From positions 1 to 64,000 of the forward strand of contig JAGZQF010000011.1 of assembly GCA_018382295.1 (NCBI GenBank): DNA of 64,000 nucleotides. The letters run 5' to 3'. This DNA comes from Collinsella sp. (lineage in GTDB: Bacteria; Actinomycetota; Coriobacteriia; Coriobacteriales; Coriobacteriaceae). The notes beneath the pieces were generated by a model that saw only the letters and a program-made list of their open reading frames with translations, had not been told where the DNA came from and made no database searches. A program made the position numbers and the translations under genes. Positions within the stretch are counted from its first letter, which is position 1. Every line of letters starts with the position of its first letter. Of the stretch, positions 40,349-48,903 are shown one piece after another.

Positions 40349-42862
40349 TTATAGGTAGCGGCCGGTGATGCTTGCGGAGCAGGCCGCGATGTCGCCCGGC
40401 GTACCGGCGCAGACGATTTGCCCGCCGGCGTCGCCACCGCCCGGGCCCATGTCGATCACGTAATCGGCGTTACGGATAAGGTCGAGATCGTGTTCGATCA
40501 CGATAACCGTGGCGCCTTTGGCAACAAGGCCGTCGAACACACTCAGCAACACCTGAACATCGAGCGGATGTAGTCCGATCGTGGGCTCGTCAAACACAAA
40601 CACGGCATCATCCTGCACGCGACCCATCTCGCTCGCAAGCTTAAGACGCTGAGCCTCGCCGCCCGAAAGCGCCGGCGTGGGCTCACCGAGCGTGAGATAG
40701 CCCAAGCCAAGGTCGTGCAAGGTCTGCAAGCGCGTCTGAACTTTCTTGAGCCCCACCGTGGCGTCGATGGCCTCGTCCACACTCATGTCCATGAGCTGCG
40801 GCAACGTAAGCAGACTCCCGTCCTTGCCCTCGCGATGGATATGCGAAGCCGCGTCTGCATAACGTGAGCCGTGACATGCCGGGCAGACGATTTCGACATC
40901 GGGCAAAAACTGCACGTCGAGCGATATCGAGCCCGTGCCATCACACGTAGGGCAGCGCAAGGCGCCGGTATTGTAGCTAAAGGCGCCCGCCTTGTAGCCG
41001 GCTGCCTTGGCCTCGGGCGTACGGGCGAAGGCGCGGCGCAGCTCATCATGGATGTCGGCATAGGTTGCCACCGTCGAGCGCACGTTGGCACCGATGGGCG
41101 TGGCGTCAATCAGGTTGGCACGCGCAATGCCCTCGGCATCGATCCAGCGCACGTGGCGTGGCAAGCGCTCGCCAGCTGCCTGCGCCTTAAGCGCCGGGAT
41201 GAGCGTCTCGAGCACCAACGTCGTCTTGCCCGAACCCGAAACACCCGTCACCGCGACCAAGCGGCCGCGCGGGATATCGACTTCGAGCGGCTTGACGGTA
41301 TGGATGGCATCGGTCGCCATGCGGATATGGGCCTGGTCGAACATTTCGTCGTCAGTCACCTGCGGACGCAAGCGCTTGGGCTCGACGCGCAAAAACGGCG
41401 CGATACGGCTGCCCTGCGATTGTTCGACCTCGTCCACCGTACCAGCGGCAATCACATTACCGCCGCCCGCTCCGGCAACGGGGCCCATCTCGACCAGATA
41501 ATCAGCCTCCGCCAGCACGCGCGTATCGTGGTCGACAACGACCACGGTGTTGCCGTCGCCCACCAGATCGCGCATCACGCCTACCAAACCGTCGACATTG
41601 GCAGGATGCAAGCCGATCGAGGGCTCGTCCAGCACATAAAGCACGCCCGTCGATCGGTTGCGCACCACACGGGCGAGCTGCACACGCTGGCGCTCACCCG
41701 TGGAGAGCGTGGCACCGGCGCGGTCGAGTGAAAGGTAATCGAGACCCAGGTCGACCAGACGACGGGCCGTGCTCAAAAATGAATCGCAGATATCCGCTGC
41801 CATGGGCTGCATCTCGGCCGGCAAGGACATAGGCACCCCACGCACCCACTCAATCGCCTCGCCCAGCGTCATAGCCGCCGCCTGTGCCAGATTGATATCG
41901 CGCACCTGGGGCTGGCGCGCAGCCTCGGAAAGACGCGTGCCACCACAGTCACGGCATGGCCCCTCGCGCAAAAAGCGTGCAACGCGTTTGAGGCCCTTAT
42001 CGTCCTTGACCTTGGCGAGCGCATTCTCAACGGTATAGACGGCGTTGTAATAGGTGAAATCGAGCGGCGTGGCGCCCTCGCCGTTTTTGGGCACGTAGAG
42101 AATGTGCTTTTTAACCGCCGGACCATGGAACACGATGTCGCGCTCTTGAGGCGTGAGCTGGTTAAATGGCACGTCGGTGCGCACGCCCATCTCGCCAGCC
42201 ACCTGCTTCATCAGATCCCACATGAGCGTGCCCCAAGGAAGCACCGCGCCCTCGTTGATAGTCTTTGACTCGTCGGGCACCAGGCTCGCCTCGTCCACCT
42301 CGCGCATGACACCGGTGCCGCCGCAGGTAGGGCACGCACCGCCGCTGTTGAAGGCAAGGTCCTCGGCGCTCGGCGCGTAGAACTCGCGACCGCACGCAGG
42401 GCACGTGAGCGCCAGGCCAGCGGCCACGTTAAGGCTCGGCTCTACACGCGCCCCGCAATGCGGGCACACATGATGGGCGCAACGGCTAAAGAGCAGACGC
42501 AGGCTGTTGTTGAGCTCGGTCATGGTACCAAAGGTCGAGCGCACGCCCGGCACGCTGGGGCGCTGATGCAATGCGAGCGCCGCCGGCACGTGCAGCACCT
42601 CGTCCACCTGGGCGTGTTCGGCCTGTGTTAGGCGACGACGAGTATAGGTGCTGAGCGCCTCCAGGTAGCGACGCGAGCCCTCGGCATAAAGAACCCCCAG
42701 CGCCAGCGAACTCTTGCCCGAGCCCGACACGCCGGCAATACCCACGAGCTTTCCCAGCGGAATATCGATATCGATGTCCTTGAGGTTATGGACGCGCGCG
42801 CCGCGCACCTCGATAGCCTGCGGGCTCATCTTCTGTTCCGTCACCTTTATCACCCTACTCAT
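40349..42862 (-). CDS. UvrA-like ABC ATPase (excinuclease subunit A paralogue)
   Basis: An 837-aa protein with two UvrA-type ABC ATPase modules. First: Walker A GVSGSGKSSL, zinc cysteines CPHCG and CPACG, CPTCGGTG, signature LSTGERQRVQLAR, Walker B VLYVLDEPSIGLHP. Second: GVSGSGKTTL, CPTCDGTG and CPACHG, LSGGEAQRLKLA, VFVFDEPTIGLHP. It is shorter than UvrA (about 940-950 aa), as in the UvrA2 class tied to DNA repair or to resistance against DNA-binding drugs. The start overlaps the upstream ATPase stop by 8 bp; an ATG at 42829 is a possible alternative. Translation is coupled to ATPase 2. Confidence 0.9.
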   Translation of the reverse strand: MSRVIKVTEQKMSPQAIEVRGARVHNLKDIDIDIPLGKLVGIAGVSGSGKSSLALGVLYAEGSRRYLEALSTYTRRRLTQAEHAQVDEVLHVPAALALHQRPSVPGVRSTFGTMTELNNSLRLLFSRCAHHVCPHCGARVEPSLNVAAGLALTCPACGREFYAPSAEDLAFNSGGACPTCGGTGVMREVDEASLVPDESKTINEGAVLPWGTLMWDLMKQVAGEMGVRTDVPFNQLTPQERDIVFHGPAVKKHILYVPKNGEGATPLDFTYYNAVYTVENALAKVKDDKGLKRVARFLREGPCRDCGGTRLSEAARQPQVRDINLAQAAAMTLGEAIEWVRGVPMSLPAEMQPMAADICDSFLSTARRLVDLGLDYLSLDRAGATLSTGERQRVQLARVVRNRSTGVLYVLDEPSIGLHPANVDGLVGVMRDLVGDGNTVVVVDHDTRVLAEADYLVEMGPVAGAGGGNVIAAGTVDEVEQSQGSRIAPFLRVEPKRLRPQVTDDEMFDQAHIRMATDAIHTVKPLEVDIPRGRLVAVTGVSGSGKTTLVLETLIPALKAQAAGERLPRHVRWIDAEGIARANLIDATPIGANVRSTVATYADIHDELRRAFARTPEAKAAGYKAGAFSYNTGALRCPTCDGTGSISLDVQFLPDVEIVCPACHGSRYADAASHIHREGKDGSLLTLPQLMDMSVDEAIDATVGLKKVQTRLQTLHDLGLGYLTLGEPTPALSGGEAQRLKLASEMGRVQDDAVFVFDEPTIGLHPLDVQVLLSVFDGLVAKGATVIVIEHDLDLIRNADYVIDMGPGGGDAGGQIVCAGTPGDIAACSASITGRYL

Positions 42863-43973
42863 GCCATAAAACTCGATCGCGAATGTACGCGCCCAGCATG
42901 GGCACGGTAAACCGGACGAGGCCGTATCCAGCTGCCTCGATGACGCGCTCGCGAATCAGACTTGCGCGATATTTACTCGCCCAGCTCTGGGTGCGATCGC
43001 AACGCTCAATGATGTCCGCCATGCGCGTCGGTTTACCCTCGTCAACCGCCATGGCCTCGATAAAGAGGCGTTGTGGACTGCGCAACCCGTAATACAGAGG
43101 CGCGTCAACCGCTTCATAGAACTCGGAGACGGCATCCGCGTGCCCAGCCTCAACATCACGCCTTTCAATGACCTGCGAGCCACGCCGGACAGCAGCCCGC
43201 CACATGTAATATCCCACCAGCTGGACCATATAGGGATGCCCCATGCTCTTGTGTGCCGCAAGATCCGCCGTCTCCGCGTCAACGTAAAGACCAGCGTCCT
43301 TGACCGTTTGGATATACGAATCGCGCACCTTGGGCAAAGATATCGCCCCCAGCGTACGCTGCTGGGCGCGGCGCAAAAACGTCACGCTCGGCTCTTCGAG
43401 CAGATCGTCAACCATACTGGGTAAGCCGGCGAACACCAGCGCAAGACCGCGCTGGTCGCTATCGGGCAAGCCCGTAGCACCCTGGTCTCCGAGCACCTGC
43501 TGATAGAGAACGGCAAGAGCCGCCAGTTCCTCGATAGAAGCCGATTGCGCCTCGTCAATCGCAAACAGTATGCCCTTGCCTGGACCGAGCTTCTTGAGGC
43601 GCTCGTTGACCAGCCCTCGTAACGTCTCGCCCTTTGCTCGCGCCGCCTCGACCGACATCCGGCCAAACGACGGCCCGAACCCCATTGACGTCACAACGGG
43701 TTTATTCGAGCGTAGCGCGTCGGCTAAGCGGTCGCATAAGCCAAGCGAAGCGGAATCGGAGATAACCGCCCATCCGCGCTCATTGGCTAGACGTTGCAGC
43801 TCCCGCAGGAGAACCGTTTTGCCGCAGCCGCGGTTTCCCGTAATGAGCATGAGCCTACCCGGCGCTCCGGCGCCGTTGTCGAGTCCTTCCTCAAAATCTT
43901 CGATGACCGACTCGCGGCCGATGAGTATCGGAGGCCGCTTGCCAGCCGTGGGCTTAAAGGGATTTGGATTCAT
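42855..43973 (-). CDS. AAA/STAND-type ATPase, paralogue 2
   Basis: A 372-aa paralogue of the ATPase at 39207. MNPNPFKPTAGKRPPILIGRE at the N terminus, Walker A GNRGCGKTVLL, Walker B ILFAIDEAQS, sensor-like LALVFAGLPS, conserved VTFLRRAQQRTLG (matching VSFLRRAQQYHLG in paralogue 1), and a C-terminal winged-helix region. GAGGAGG precedes the ATG. It is the first gene of a two-gene operon with the UvrA-like ATPase, which suggests a joint role in a DNA-linked response. Function is unknown. Confidence 0.78.
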   Translation of the reverse strand: MNPNPFKPTAGKRPPILIGRESVIEDFEEGLDNGAGAPGRLMLITGNRGCGKTVLLRELQRLANERGWAVISDSASLGLCDRLADALRSNKPVVTSMGFGPSFGRMSVEAARAKGETLRGLVNERLKKLGPGKGILFAIDEAQSASIEELAALAVLYQQVLGDQGATGLPDSDQRGLALVFAGLPSMVDDLLEEPSVTFLRRAQQRTLGAISLPKVRDSYIQTVKDAGLYVDAETADLAAHKSMGHPYMVQLVGYYMWRAAVRRGSQVIERRDVEAGHADAVSEFYEAVDAPLYYGLRSPQRLFIEAMAVDEGKPTRMADIIERCDRTQSWASKYRASLIRERVIEAAGYGLVRFTVPMLGAYIRDRVLWHE

Positions 43974-44007
43974 GTCGGCCTCCTCGGATTGGCAAACCCT
44001 GGCAATA

Positions 44008-44037
44008 GTTATACCAACTTATACCGAGTTATACCAA
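44008..44037. promoter_or_regulatory. three 10-bp direct repeats before ATPase 2
   Basis: Read on the forward strand, GTTATACCAA, CTTATACCGA and GTTATACCAA follow each other with a 10-bp period, 35-64 bp upstream of the ATPase 2 start. Spacing by one helical turn fits a protein-binding array, and the reverse-strand GGTATAA units also resemble -10 boxes. Confidence 0.5.
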
Positions 44038-44040
44038 TAG

Positions 44041-44073
44041 CATGTGACAAAGGAGCTGTCCCTTTGTCACATG
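44041..44073. repeat. REP-like palindrome, copy 3
   Basis: CATGTGACAAAGG and CCTTTGTCACATG arms with an AGCTGTC centre. The TGA stop of the TetM-like gene (44067-44069) and its last codon lie inside the right arm. Confidence 0.75.
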
Positions 44074-46070
44074 TGGCCGAAAAACTCGGCGTCTGCTGCT
44101 CGCCAGGGGCGGAAGGTGGCGGGATCGATCTTTACGTGCGCCGCGGCGGGTACGTCGTACCATTTGACCGTGTAACCGGCGCCGTGAGAGCAAAAGACCG
44201 AATCGGGCGTGTTGGGCAGATCGGCCTCGGGCCCATAGGCGGCCGTCTCGATGACGCGCTCGGCATCATGGCAAGCCGCATAGCCGGCGAACTCTAGGTA
44301 CAGATGCCCGCGACCGCTCGTGTAGGCGGCCACCTCCAGCGCGTAATCCTGCACCTCGGATGCCGGCACGCGACCCACAAGCTTTGCCCGATCGCCCGCC
44401 ATCGCCGGCGGCTCGTACTCAGCGCCCATGCGCGTGGCATCCGAGAGCGCCCGGCCCACGCACTCCCCCGGCACCTCGAGCTCAAAGTGGTACCACGGCT
44501 CCAACAGCACCGCCGCGCCAGCCTCACGCGCCTGCATGAGCCCCTGACGAATCGCGCGGTACGTGGCCTGGCGAAAATCGCCGCCCTCGGTGTGTTTGGC
44601 ATGCGCACGGCCGCCCGTGAGCGTAATGCGCACATCGGTGATGGGCGAGCCGGTCAGCACGCCCAGGTGATCGCGCTCCATGGCGTTGGTGAGTGCCAGA
44701 CGCTGCCAGTTAAGATCGAGCTCGTCGGTCGAGGTCACGGTGCCAAACTGCACGCCCGAGCCCGCTGGCAACGGCTCCAGGCGCAGATGCACCTCGGCAT
44801 AGTGGCGCAGTGGCTCAAAGTGGCCCACGCCCTCGACCGGCTGCGAAATAGTCTCCTTATAGAGAATGCCACCAGACTCAAACGCAACCGAAAGGCCAAA
44901 GCGATCGGCAAGCACGCGCTGCACGACCTCGAGCTGCACGGCGCCCATCAACTGCAAATGAATCTGCTCCAGATGCGTATTCCAGCTTACGCCGAGCATG
45001 GGATCCTCGTCCGCCAACTCAGTCAGCGCTTTGAACACCGCGTGGACATCGTGTTCGCCCGGAAGCACCGTATAGGTGAGGACCGGCGCAATGACAGGCG
45101 CATCGCCCGCAGGCTCCGCGCCCAAGGCATCCCCCGGGCGAACGTGCGCAAGACCCGTCACGGCACAAATACCGCCAGCAGCAACTTCTTGGGCAAGCTC
45201 ATACTTCTCGCCGTTATAGATGCGTACCTGATCGACCTTCTGCTCCCATGCCTCGGCACCGGAACGTCCGCCAATCATCTGTTTGGCATGCAGTGTGCCG
45301 CCGGTCACTTTAACCCAAGCCAAACGCTCGCCGTGATCCCCGCGGCTGACACGATAGACGCGCGCGGCAAACTCCGGGAGCCACGCCTGTTCGCGCATCA
45401 GCGCGCATATGCCATCCAGTAGCTCGTCCACGCCTTGGTCCTTGAGCGCCGAGCCGGCAAAGCAGGGAAAGAGCTTGCGCTCGGCAACCATGCGCGACAG
45501 CGTTGCGACAGAAAGCTCGCCCGCTTCAAATAACTCCTCGAGCGCCGCCTCGTCCAACGCAGCAGCGTCCTCCTGAACGGCGCCGCCCGCCAGCAGTTCG
45601 TTGGCATCCAGGCAGCCCTCGGAAAGACGTTGCCTAAGCTGTGCCAGCAAAACATCGCGGCCGGGATTCTCCAAATCGATTTTGTTGATAAAGATGAACG
45701 TCGGGATGTCATAGCGCGCAAGCAGGCGCCACAGGGTTTCGGTGTGCCCCTGAACGCCGTCGTTGGCGCCCACGACCAAAATCGCATAGTCCAGGGCACG
45801 CAGCGTGCGCTCCGCCTCGGCCGAAAAATCGACGTGACCGGGCGCATCCACGAGCATGACGCGGGTATCGCCGTGGTCGAGTACGGCCTGCGACGAGAAG
45901 ATCGTAATGCCACGCTCACGCTCGATCTCGTTCGTATCCAGATGCGAATCGCCATCGTCCACACGCCCGCGCTTGCGAATGCGACCCGCGTTAAACAGCA
46001 TGGCCTCGGCCAACGTGGTCTTGCCGGCATCGACATGCGCCAAGATTCCAACGACCGCTTGCTTCGACAT
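44067..46070 (-). CDS. TetM/EF-G-like translation GTPase
   Basis: A 667-aa GTPase of the elongation factor G/ribosomal-protection group. G1 AHVDAGKTTL, G2 ERERGITI, G3 DAPGHVDF, G4 NKIDLE, then beta-barrel, EF-G domain III/V-like and domain IV parts. It is close to TetM/TetW-type proteins in layout, but I cannot say whether it gives tetracycline resistance; many gut anaerobes carry chromosomal relatives of unknown role. I chose the ATG at 46070 behind GAGGAGGG; the frame extends to 46139 without a ribosome site. The stop is supplied by a palindromic repeat. Confidence 0.85.
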   Translation of the reverse strand: MSKQAVVGILAHVDAGKTTLAEAMLFNAGRIRKRGRVDDGDSHLDTNEIERERGITIFSSQAVLDHGDTRVMLVDAPGHVDFSAEAERTLRALDYAILVVGANDGVQGHTETLWRLLARYDIPTFIFINKIDLENPGRDVLLAQLRQRLSEGCLDANELLAGGAVQEDAAALDEAALEELFEAGELSVATLSRMVAERKLFPCFAGSALKDQGVDELLDGICALMREQAWLPEFAARVYRVSRGDHGERLAWVKVTGGTLHAKQMIGGRSGAEAWEQKVDQVRIYNGEKYELAQEVAAGGICAVTGLAHVRPGDALGAEPAGDAPVIAPVLTYTVLPGEHDVHAVFKALTELADEDPMLGVSWNTHLEQIHLQLMGAVQLEVVQRVLADRFGLSVAFESGGILYKETISQPVEGVGHFEPLRHYAEVHLRLEPLPAGSGVQFGTVTSTDELDLNWQRLALTNAMERDHLGVLTGSPITDVRITLTGGRAHAKHTEGGDFRQATYRAIRQGLMQAREAGAAVLLEPWYHFELEVPGECVGRALSDATRMGAEYEPPAMAGDRAKLVGRVPASEVQDYALEVAAYTSGRGHLYLEFAGYAACHDAERVIETAAYGPEADLPNTPDSVFCSHGAGYTVKWYDVPAAAHVKIDPATFRPWRAADAEFFGHM

Positions 46071-46324
46071 GGCCCTCCTCTTATTACAAGCCCATCGCAC
46101 GCGGCAACGGGCATCCTCGTTCCACACTGGATGATACAATGTACGGGCCGGCGGGCGAAGCGGGCCCTATCCCCCGACCGAGCTCATCGCCCCGCGTTGC
46201 CGCGCGGCGATTTTCGTAGGTTCGCGCCTTGCGAAAGCCGGCTTACAAAACAGCGCAGCGAACGAAAATGGCTCCGCTCGGGGCCATTTTCGTTCGCGCG
46301 AATTATTGATACGCGTCCCCGCTC
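46071..46324. other. intergenic region with hairpins
   Basis: The gap between two reverse-strand genes holds an extended G+C-rich stretch and a hairpin (CGAACGAAAATGGC at 46259-46272 with GCCATTTTCGTTCG at 46283-46296), which probably ends the acetyltransferase transcript. No gene was found. Confidence 0.5.
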
Positions 46325-46816
46325 TTATGCCTCGCGCAGCCAATCAAACGCGACGCGCGGCGTACCGTCCGACACATATACGATACCGGCGCGCTTAAAC
46401 CCGGCCTTGGCGATGGCGCCCCGCATAGGCAGGTTGTCTTGGTGCGTGTCGATACGCAGATGGTCGATACGTTCCTTGGCAAAGGCAAACATCGCGGCCG
46501 CAACGCCATGCGTGGTGCCGTCGGATGCCACGCGGTGCAGCACAGCATACGGGGCGTCGCCGTGCCACTGGCCGCCCTCGATCGCATCGTAGGAGCTGTC
46601 CGGCCCCGGCAGAAAGGCAAACGTCGCTACCACGCGGCCGTCAACTACGCACACATAGCTGCCACCGGCGGCGATATCGGCAGCCAGTTGCTCGGCAGAA
46701 GGCGTGCCCTCGGGCCACTGCGTGGCGTTGCCATGCGCGCGCATAAAGGCGCGGGCTGCGCCATAGATAGCCATGACGGCGGGAATGTCGGTATCGAGGG
46801 TTTTTCTGATCATCAC
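46325..46816 (-). CDS. GNAT-family N-acetyltransferase
   Basis: A 163-aa GNAT-fold protein. It begins MMIRKTLDTDIPAVMAIYGAA, has the DGRVVATFAFLPG strand pair and an acetyl-CoA-binding region (VLHRVASDGTTHGVAAAMFAFA), then HLRIDTHQDNLPMRGAIAKAGFKRAGIVYV, the usual C-terminal GNAT element. It transfers acetyl from acetyl-CoA to an unknown amine. The start is the ATG at 46816 or the adjacent one at 46813. Confidence 0.87.
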   Translation of the reverse strand: MMIRKTLDTDIPAVMAIYGAARAFMRAHGNATQWPEGTPSAEQLAADIAAGGSYVCVVDGRVVATFAFLPGPDSSYDAIEGGQWHGDAPYAVLHRVASDGTTHGVAAAMFAFAKERIDHLRIDTHQDNLPMRGAIAKAGFKRAGIVYVSDGTPRVAFDWLREA

Positions 46817-46890
46817 GCGGCGACCTCACGTTTATTGGTATCACTTTGGTTGAGCAATGATACCAGCGTTTGGAGAGAGGCGCTAAGCAG

Positions 46891-47187
46891 ATGGGAAGCA
46901 AAAAGCGAGCCGCCTGGTCAAAGGCCAAAAGCGAGTTTTTGGGCGCTGCTACCGGCGGCGATATGAGTGACCTGTTTGCGCGCGAAGACAAGCGCCGCGA
47001 CGCCCTGGACGCCGAGCGCGATGAGGCCTGGCGCTACAAGTCGTGCGAACGCAAAAACCGTTACGACACGCGCGCCGAGGCCGAGGCCGTTATGGCCGAC
47101 TGCGAAAACCGCGGGCGGCGCGGTTTGGCCTGCTACAAATGCGAATACTGCGGTGGCTGGCACCTGACGTCGCACCCTTGGAAATAG
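46891..47187 (+). CDS. small zinc-ribbon-like protein
   Basis: A 98-aa basic protein with a cysteine-rich C terminus: a cysteine in KSCERKNRYDTR and then CYKCEYCGGWHLTSHPW. The end resembles a treble-clef or zinc-ribbon unit (CxxCxxC...H) found in small phage- and plasmid-linked proteins. The start is the ATG at 46891; an in-frame TTG lies at 46870. It probably binds nucleic acid; function is unknown. Confidence 0.6.
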   Translation: MGSKKRAAWSKAKSEFLGAATGGDMSDLFAREDKRRDALDAERDEAWRYKSCERKNRYDTRAEAEAVMADCENRGRRGLACYKCEYCGGWHLTSHPWK

Positions 47188-47235
47188 GCGCCGCATCGGC
47201 ACGGCGCTAGCGAAGCCCCGGTAATCACACGCAAG

Positions 47236-47940
47236 CTACGGGCGCGGCGGCACCAAAACATCGTAGCGAACGGCCTTGCCCGCAAGTTGATAGCTCGGCT
47301 TAACGCCGGCAAGCAGCGGGCCCTTCACCGGCCGCTTGATAACGACCTTGCGCGGGTGCACCGCAAGCGCGGCTTCGACCAGCGTCTCCTCATCGGTACA
47401 TGGCCGTTCCAGATGGTGCAAGAGTTGGAACTTCTTTTTGACCGCCGCGCTCTTGGTGCGCTCGGGGAACATGGGGTCTAGATATACCACATCGGGCGCG
47501 ACGAGCTCGCCCTGCTCGACCAGCTCAGCCGTATGGCGAAGACCGGCGATGCTGTCCTCGCCCGCATGCAGGCGCATGCGCGCCACGGCATCCGCAAGCG
47601 CCGGATCGTCCGCCGCACGGTCCAAGGCATCCTGCAGCAGCGCCGCGATTACACAGTCCTGCTCATACAAATCGACCGTAAAGCCCGCGGCAGCAAGCAG
47701 CAGCGAATCCTCGCCAAAACCTGCCGTGGCATCGATTGCCCACGGCTGTTCGACGCCTTTCGCGCGTGCGGCCTTCACCAGCAGCTCCTGTTGCAGGCGG
47801 CCCTGCTTGAGTCGTGGAAGCATGCGGGCAAAATCGGCTCGCAGCTCCATCGTGCCATCGGTGAGCGTGAGGCCCTCGGGCGTCCTGGTTAACTCGAGCC
47901 CAGCCGCCCGAGCAACAGAAAAGGGATCGACGACGCCCAT
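47236..47940 (-). CDS. rsmJ: 16S rRNA (guanine-1516-N2)-methyltransferase
   Basis: A 234-aa SAM-dependent methyltransferase. Signature blocks of RsmJ are present: LLVKAARAKG, AIDATAGFGEDSLLLAAAGF (SAM motif I), YEQDCVIAALLQDAL, VVYLDPMFPERTKSAAVKKKFQLL and KVVIKRPVKGP. The ATG at 47940 is 5 nt after AAGGAG; a GTG two codons before it is in frame. A 46-aa membrane protein frame lies 63 bp upstream on the same strand. Confidence 0.9.
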   Translation of the reverse strand: MGVVDPFSVARAAGLELTRTPEGLTLTDGTMELRADFARMLPRLKQGRLQQELLVKAARAKGVEQPWAIDATAGFGEDSLLLAAAGFTVDLYEQDCVIAALLQDALDRAADDPALADAVARMRLHAGEDSIAGLRHTAELVEQGELVAPDVVYLDPMFPERTKSAAVKKKFQLLHHLERPCTDEETLVEAALAVHPRKVVIKRPVKGPLLAGVKPSYQLAGKAVRYDVLVPPRP

Positions 47941-47946
47941 GGGCAC

Positions 47947-48375
47947 TCCTTAGCAAACAAAACGAATACATGGGCGCCATTCATGTCGGCACCCAACCGT
48001 CCGTTATTGTCCCACATGCGACATAGTCCACAGCATCCCAATGCAAAGCACCGCCATCAATCCCGTGCACACGGCAGCAATCACAGAATCACTCATGCGC
48101 CTTCCCAACGACCGCGGCTCACCCATTTGCTTGGCTCCGTACATCATGGCTCCTTCTTCGGTCCAGCTCTTATCATGGCCCCATCATCGCAGCGCTGCGC
48201 ATACGCTGCCATCGATTTGGCTTACGCCTAGCTTTCCCTTTTGAAAGGTTGGAGTACGCAGGCTTCAAAGCGCTTTCAAACGCATGCATCGCCGCGTTGA
48301 ACTACAATGTGCTTCACCATATGTGCAGCACATTGGGTGCGCCAAGTTGGCGTACTCGTATCGAAAGGACCAGCC
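47947..48375. other. region between rsmJ and the small membrane protein gene
   Basis: Apart from the 46-aa reverse-strand frame at 48004-48144, the region appears to hold only the promoter stretch of the forward gene at 48376. No repeat or RNA gene was recognised. Confidence 0.4.
48004..48144 (-). CDS. 46-aa single-pass membrane protein
   Basis: A short frame beginning MYGAKQMGEPRSLGRRMSDS and ending WTMSHVGQ. A basic segment (RSLGRRM) is followed by one hydrophobic helix (VIAAVCTGLMAVLCIGMLW), giving a likely cytoplasm-in topology. AAGGAG lies 5 nt before the ATG at 48144, which strongly supports translation. It precedes rsmJ by 63 bp on the same strand. Family not recognised. Confidence 0.6.
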   Translation of the reverse strand: MYGAKQMGEPRSLGRRMSDSVIAAVCTGLMAVLCIGMLWTMSHVGQ

Positions 48376-48777
48376 ATGAGCTTCACTCGCAAGACACTCA
48401 AAATCCTTGCCCTCATCTATTTTGTTTTGGGCATCGCCAGCCTGGTTATCGGAATCGCCGGCATCGCGACCGGCAAGCTCGAGTCCACCTACGGACCGAA
48501 CGCCATGCTCGCCGCGGTCGTGATTATCGCCAAGGGCCTCATCGACCTCGCCGCGGGCGTTGCGGGCATCAAGGGCGCCAACAAGCCTTCGCAGGTGGGT
48601 GGCGCATTTAAGCTCGGCATCATCGCCGCGGTCGCCACGATTGCGCAGGCCGTGCTCACGCTCCCCGCGTTCGGCGGCGACGCCATCAACTATGGTGCCT
48701 TTGTCATCGTGGTGTACGACCTGTTCTTTGTTCAGCAGGCACACGCCGTTAAGGCCGAGAACAAGGACCGCCTGTAA
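48376..48777 (+). CDS. small four-helix membrane protein
   Basis: A 133-aa protein with four hydrophobic segments (about residues 8-30, 42-62, 73-93 and 100-118). I do not recognise a named family; similar small Coriobacteria membrane proteins are annotated as hypothetical. The ATG at 48376 has GAAAGGA upstream. A strong terminator follows. Confidence 0.7.
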   Translation: MSFTRKTLKILALIYFVLGIASLVIGIAGIATGKLESTYGPNAMLAAVVIIAKGLIDLAAGVAGIKGANKPSQVGGAFKLGIIAAVATIAQAVLTLPAFGGDAINYGAFVIVVYDLFFVQQAHAVKAENKDRL

Positions 48778-48815
48778 GCACTCGCTTCTCATAACCTCTG
48801 CAGCCAAGCAACTAA

Positions 48816-48851
48816 AAAGGGCCGATCGCGCATCTCCGCGGTCGGCCCTTT
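48816..48851 (+). terminator. terminator after the small membrane protein gene
   Basis: AAAGGGCCGATCGCG pairs with CGCGGTCGGCCCTTT around a short loop, 38 bp after the stop. Confidence 0.85.
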
Positions 48852-48868
48852 GCATTTGCCCAGATAAA

Positions 48869-48903
48869 ACCTACCAAAATAAACCTGTCCCTTTTTGGTA
48901 GGT
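48869..48903. repeat. REP-like palindrome (AACCTGTCCCTTTTTGG type)
   Basis: ACCTACC/GGTAGGT ends with an AAACCTGTCCCTTTTT core. It has the same core as the pair at 21317-21418, but the ends carry A·T in place of G·C on both sides, a compensating change. It touches the stop codon of the RlmA-like gene at 48903. Confidence 0.65.

Noticed and set aside
44067..46070. Calling the EF-G-like GTPase a tetracycline resistance gene
   Set aside because: It has the TetM-like layout, but many chromosomal relatives have no resistance role and no flanking mobile element is visible.
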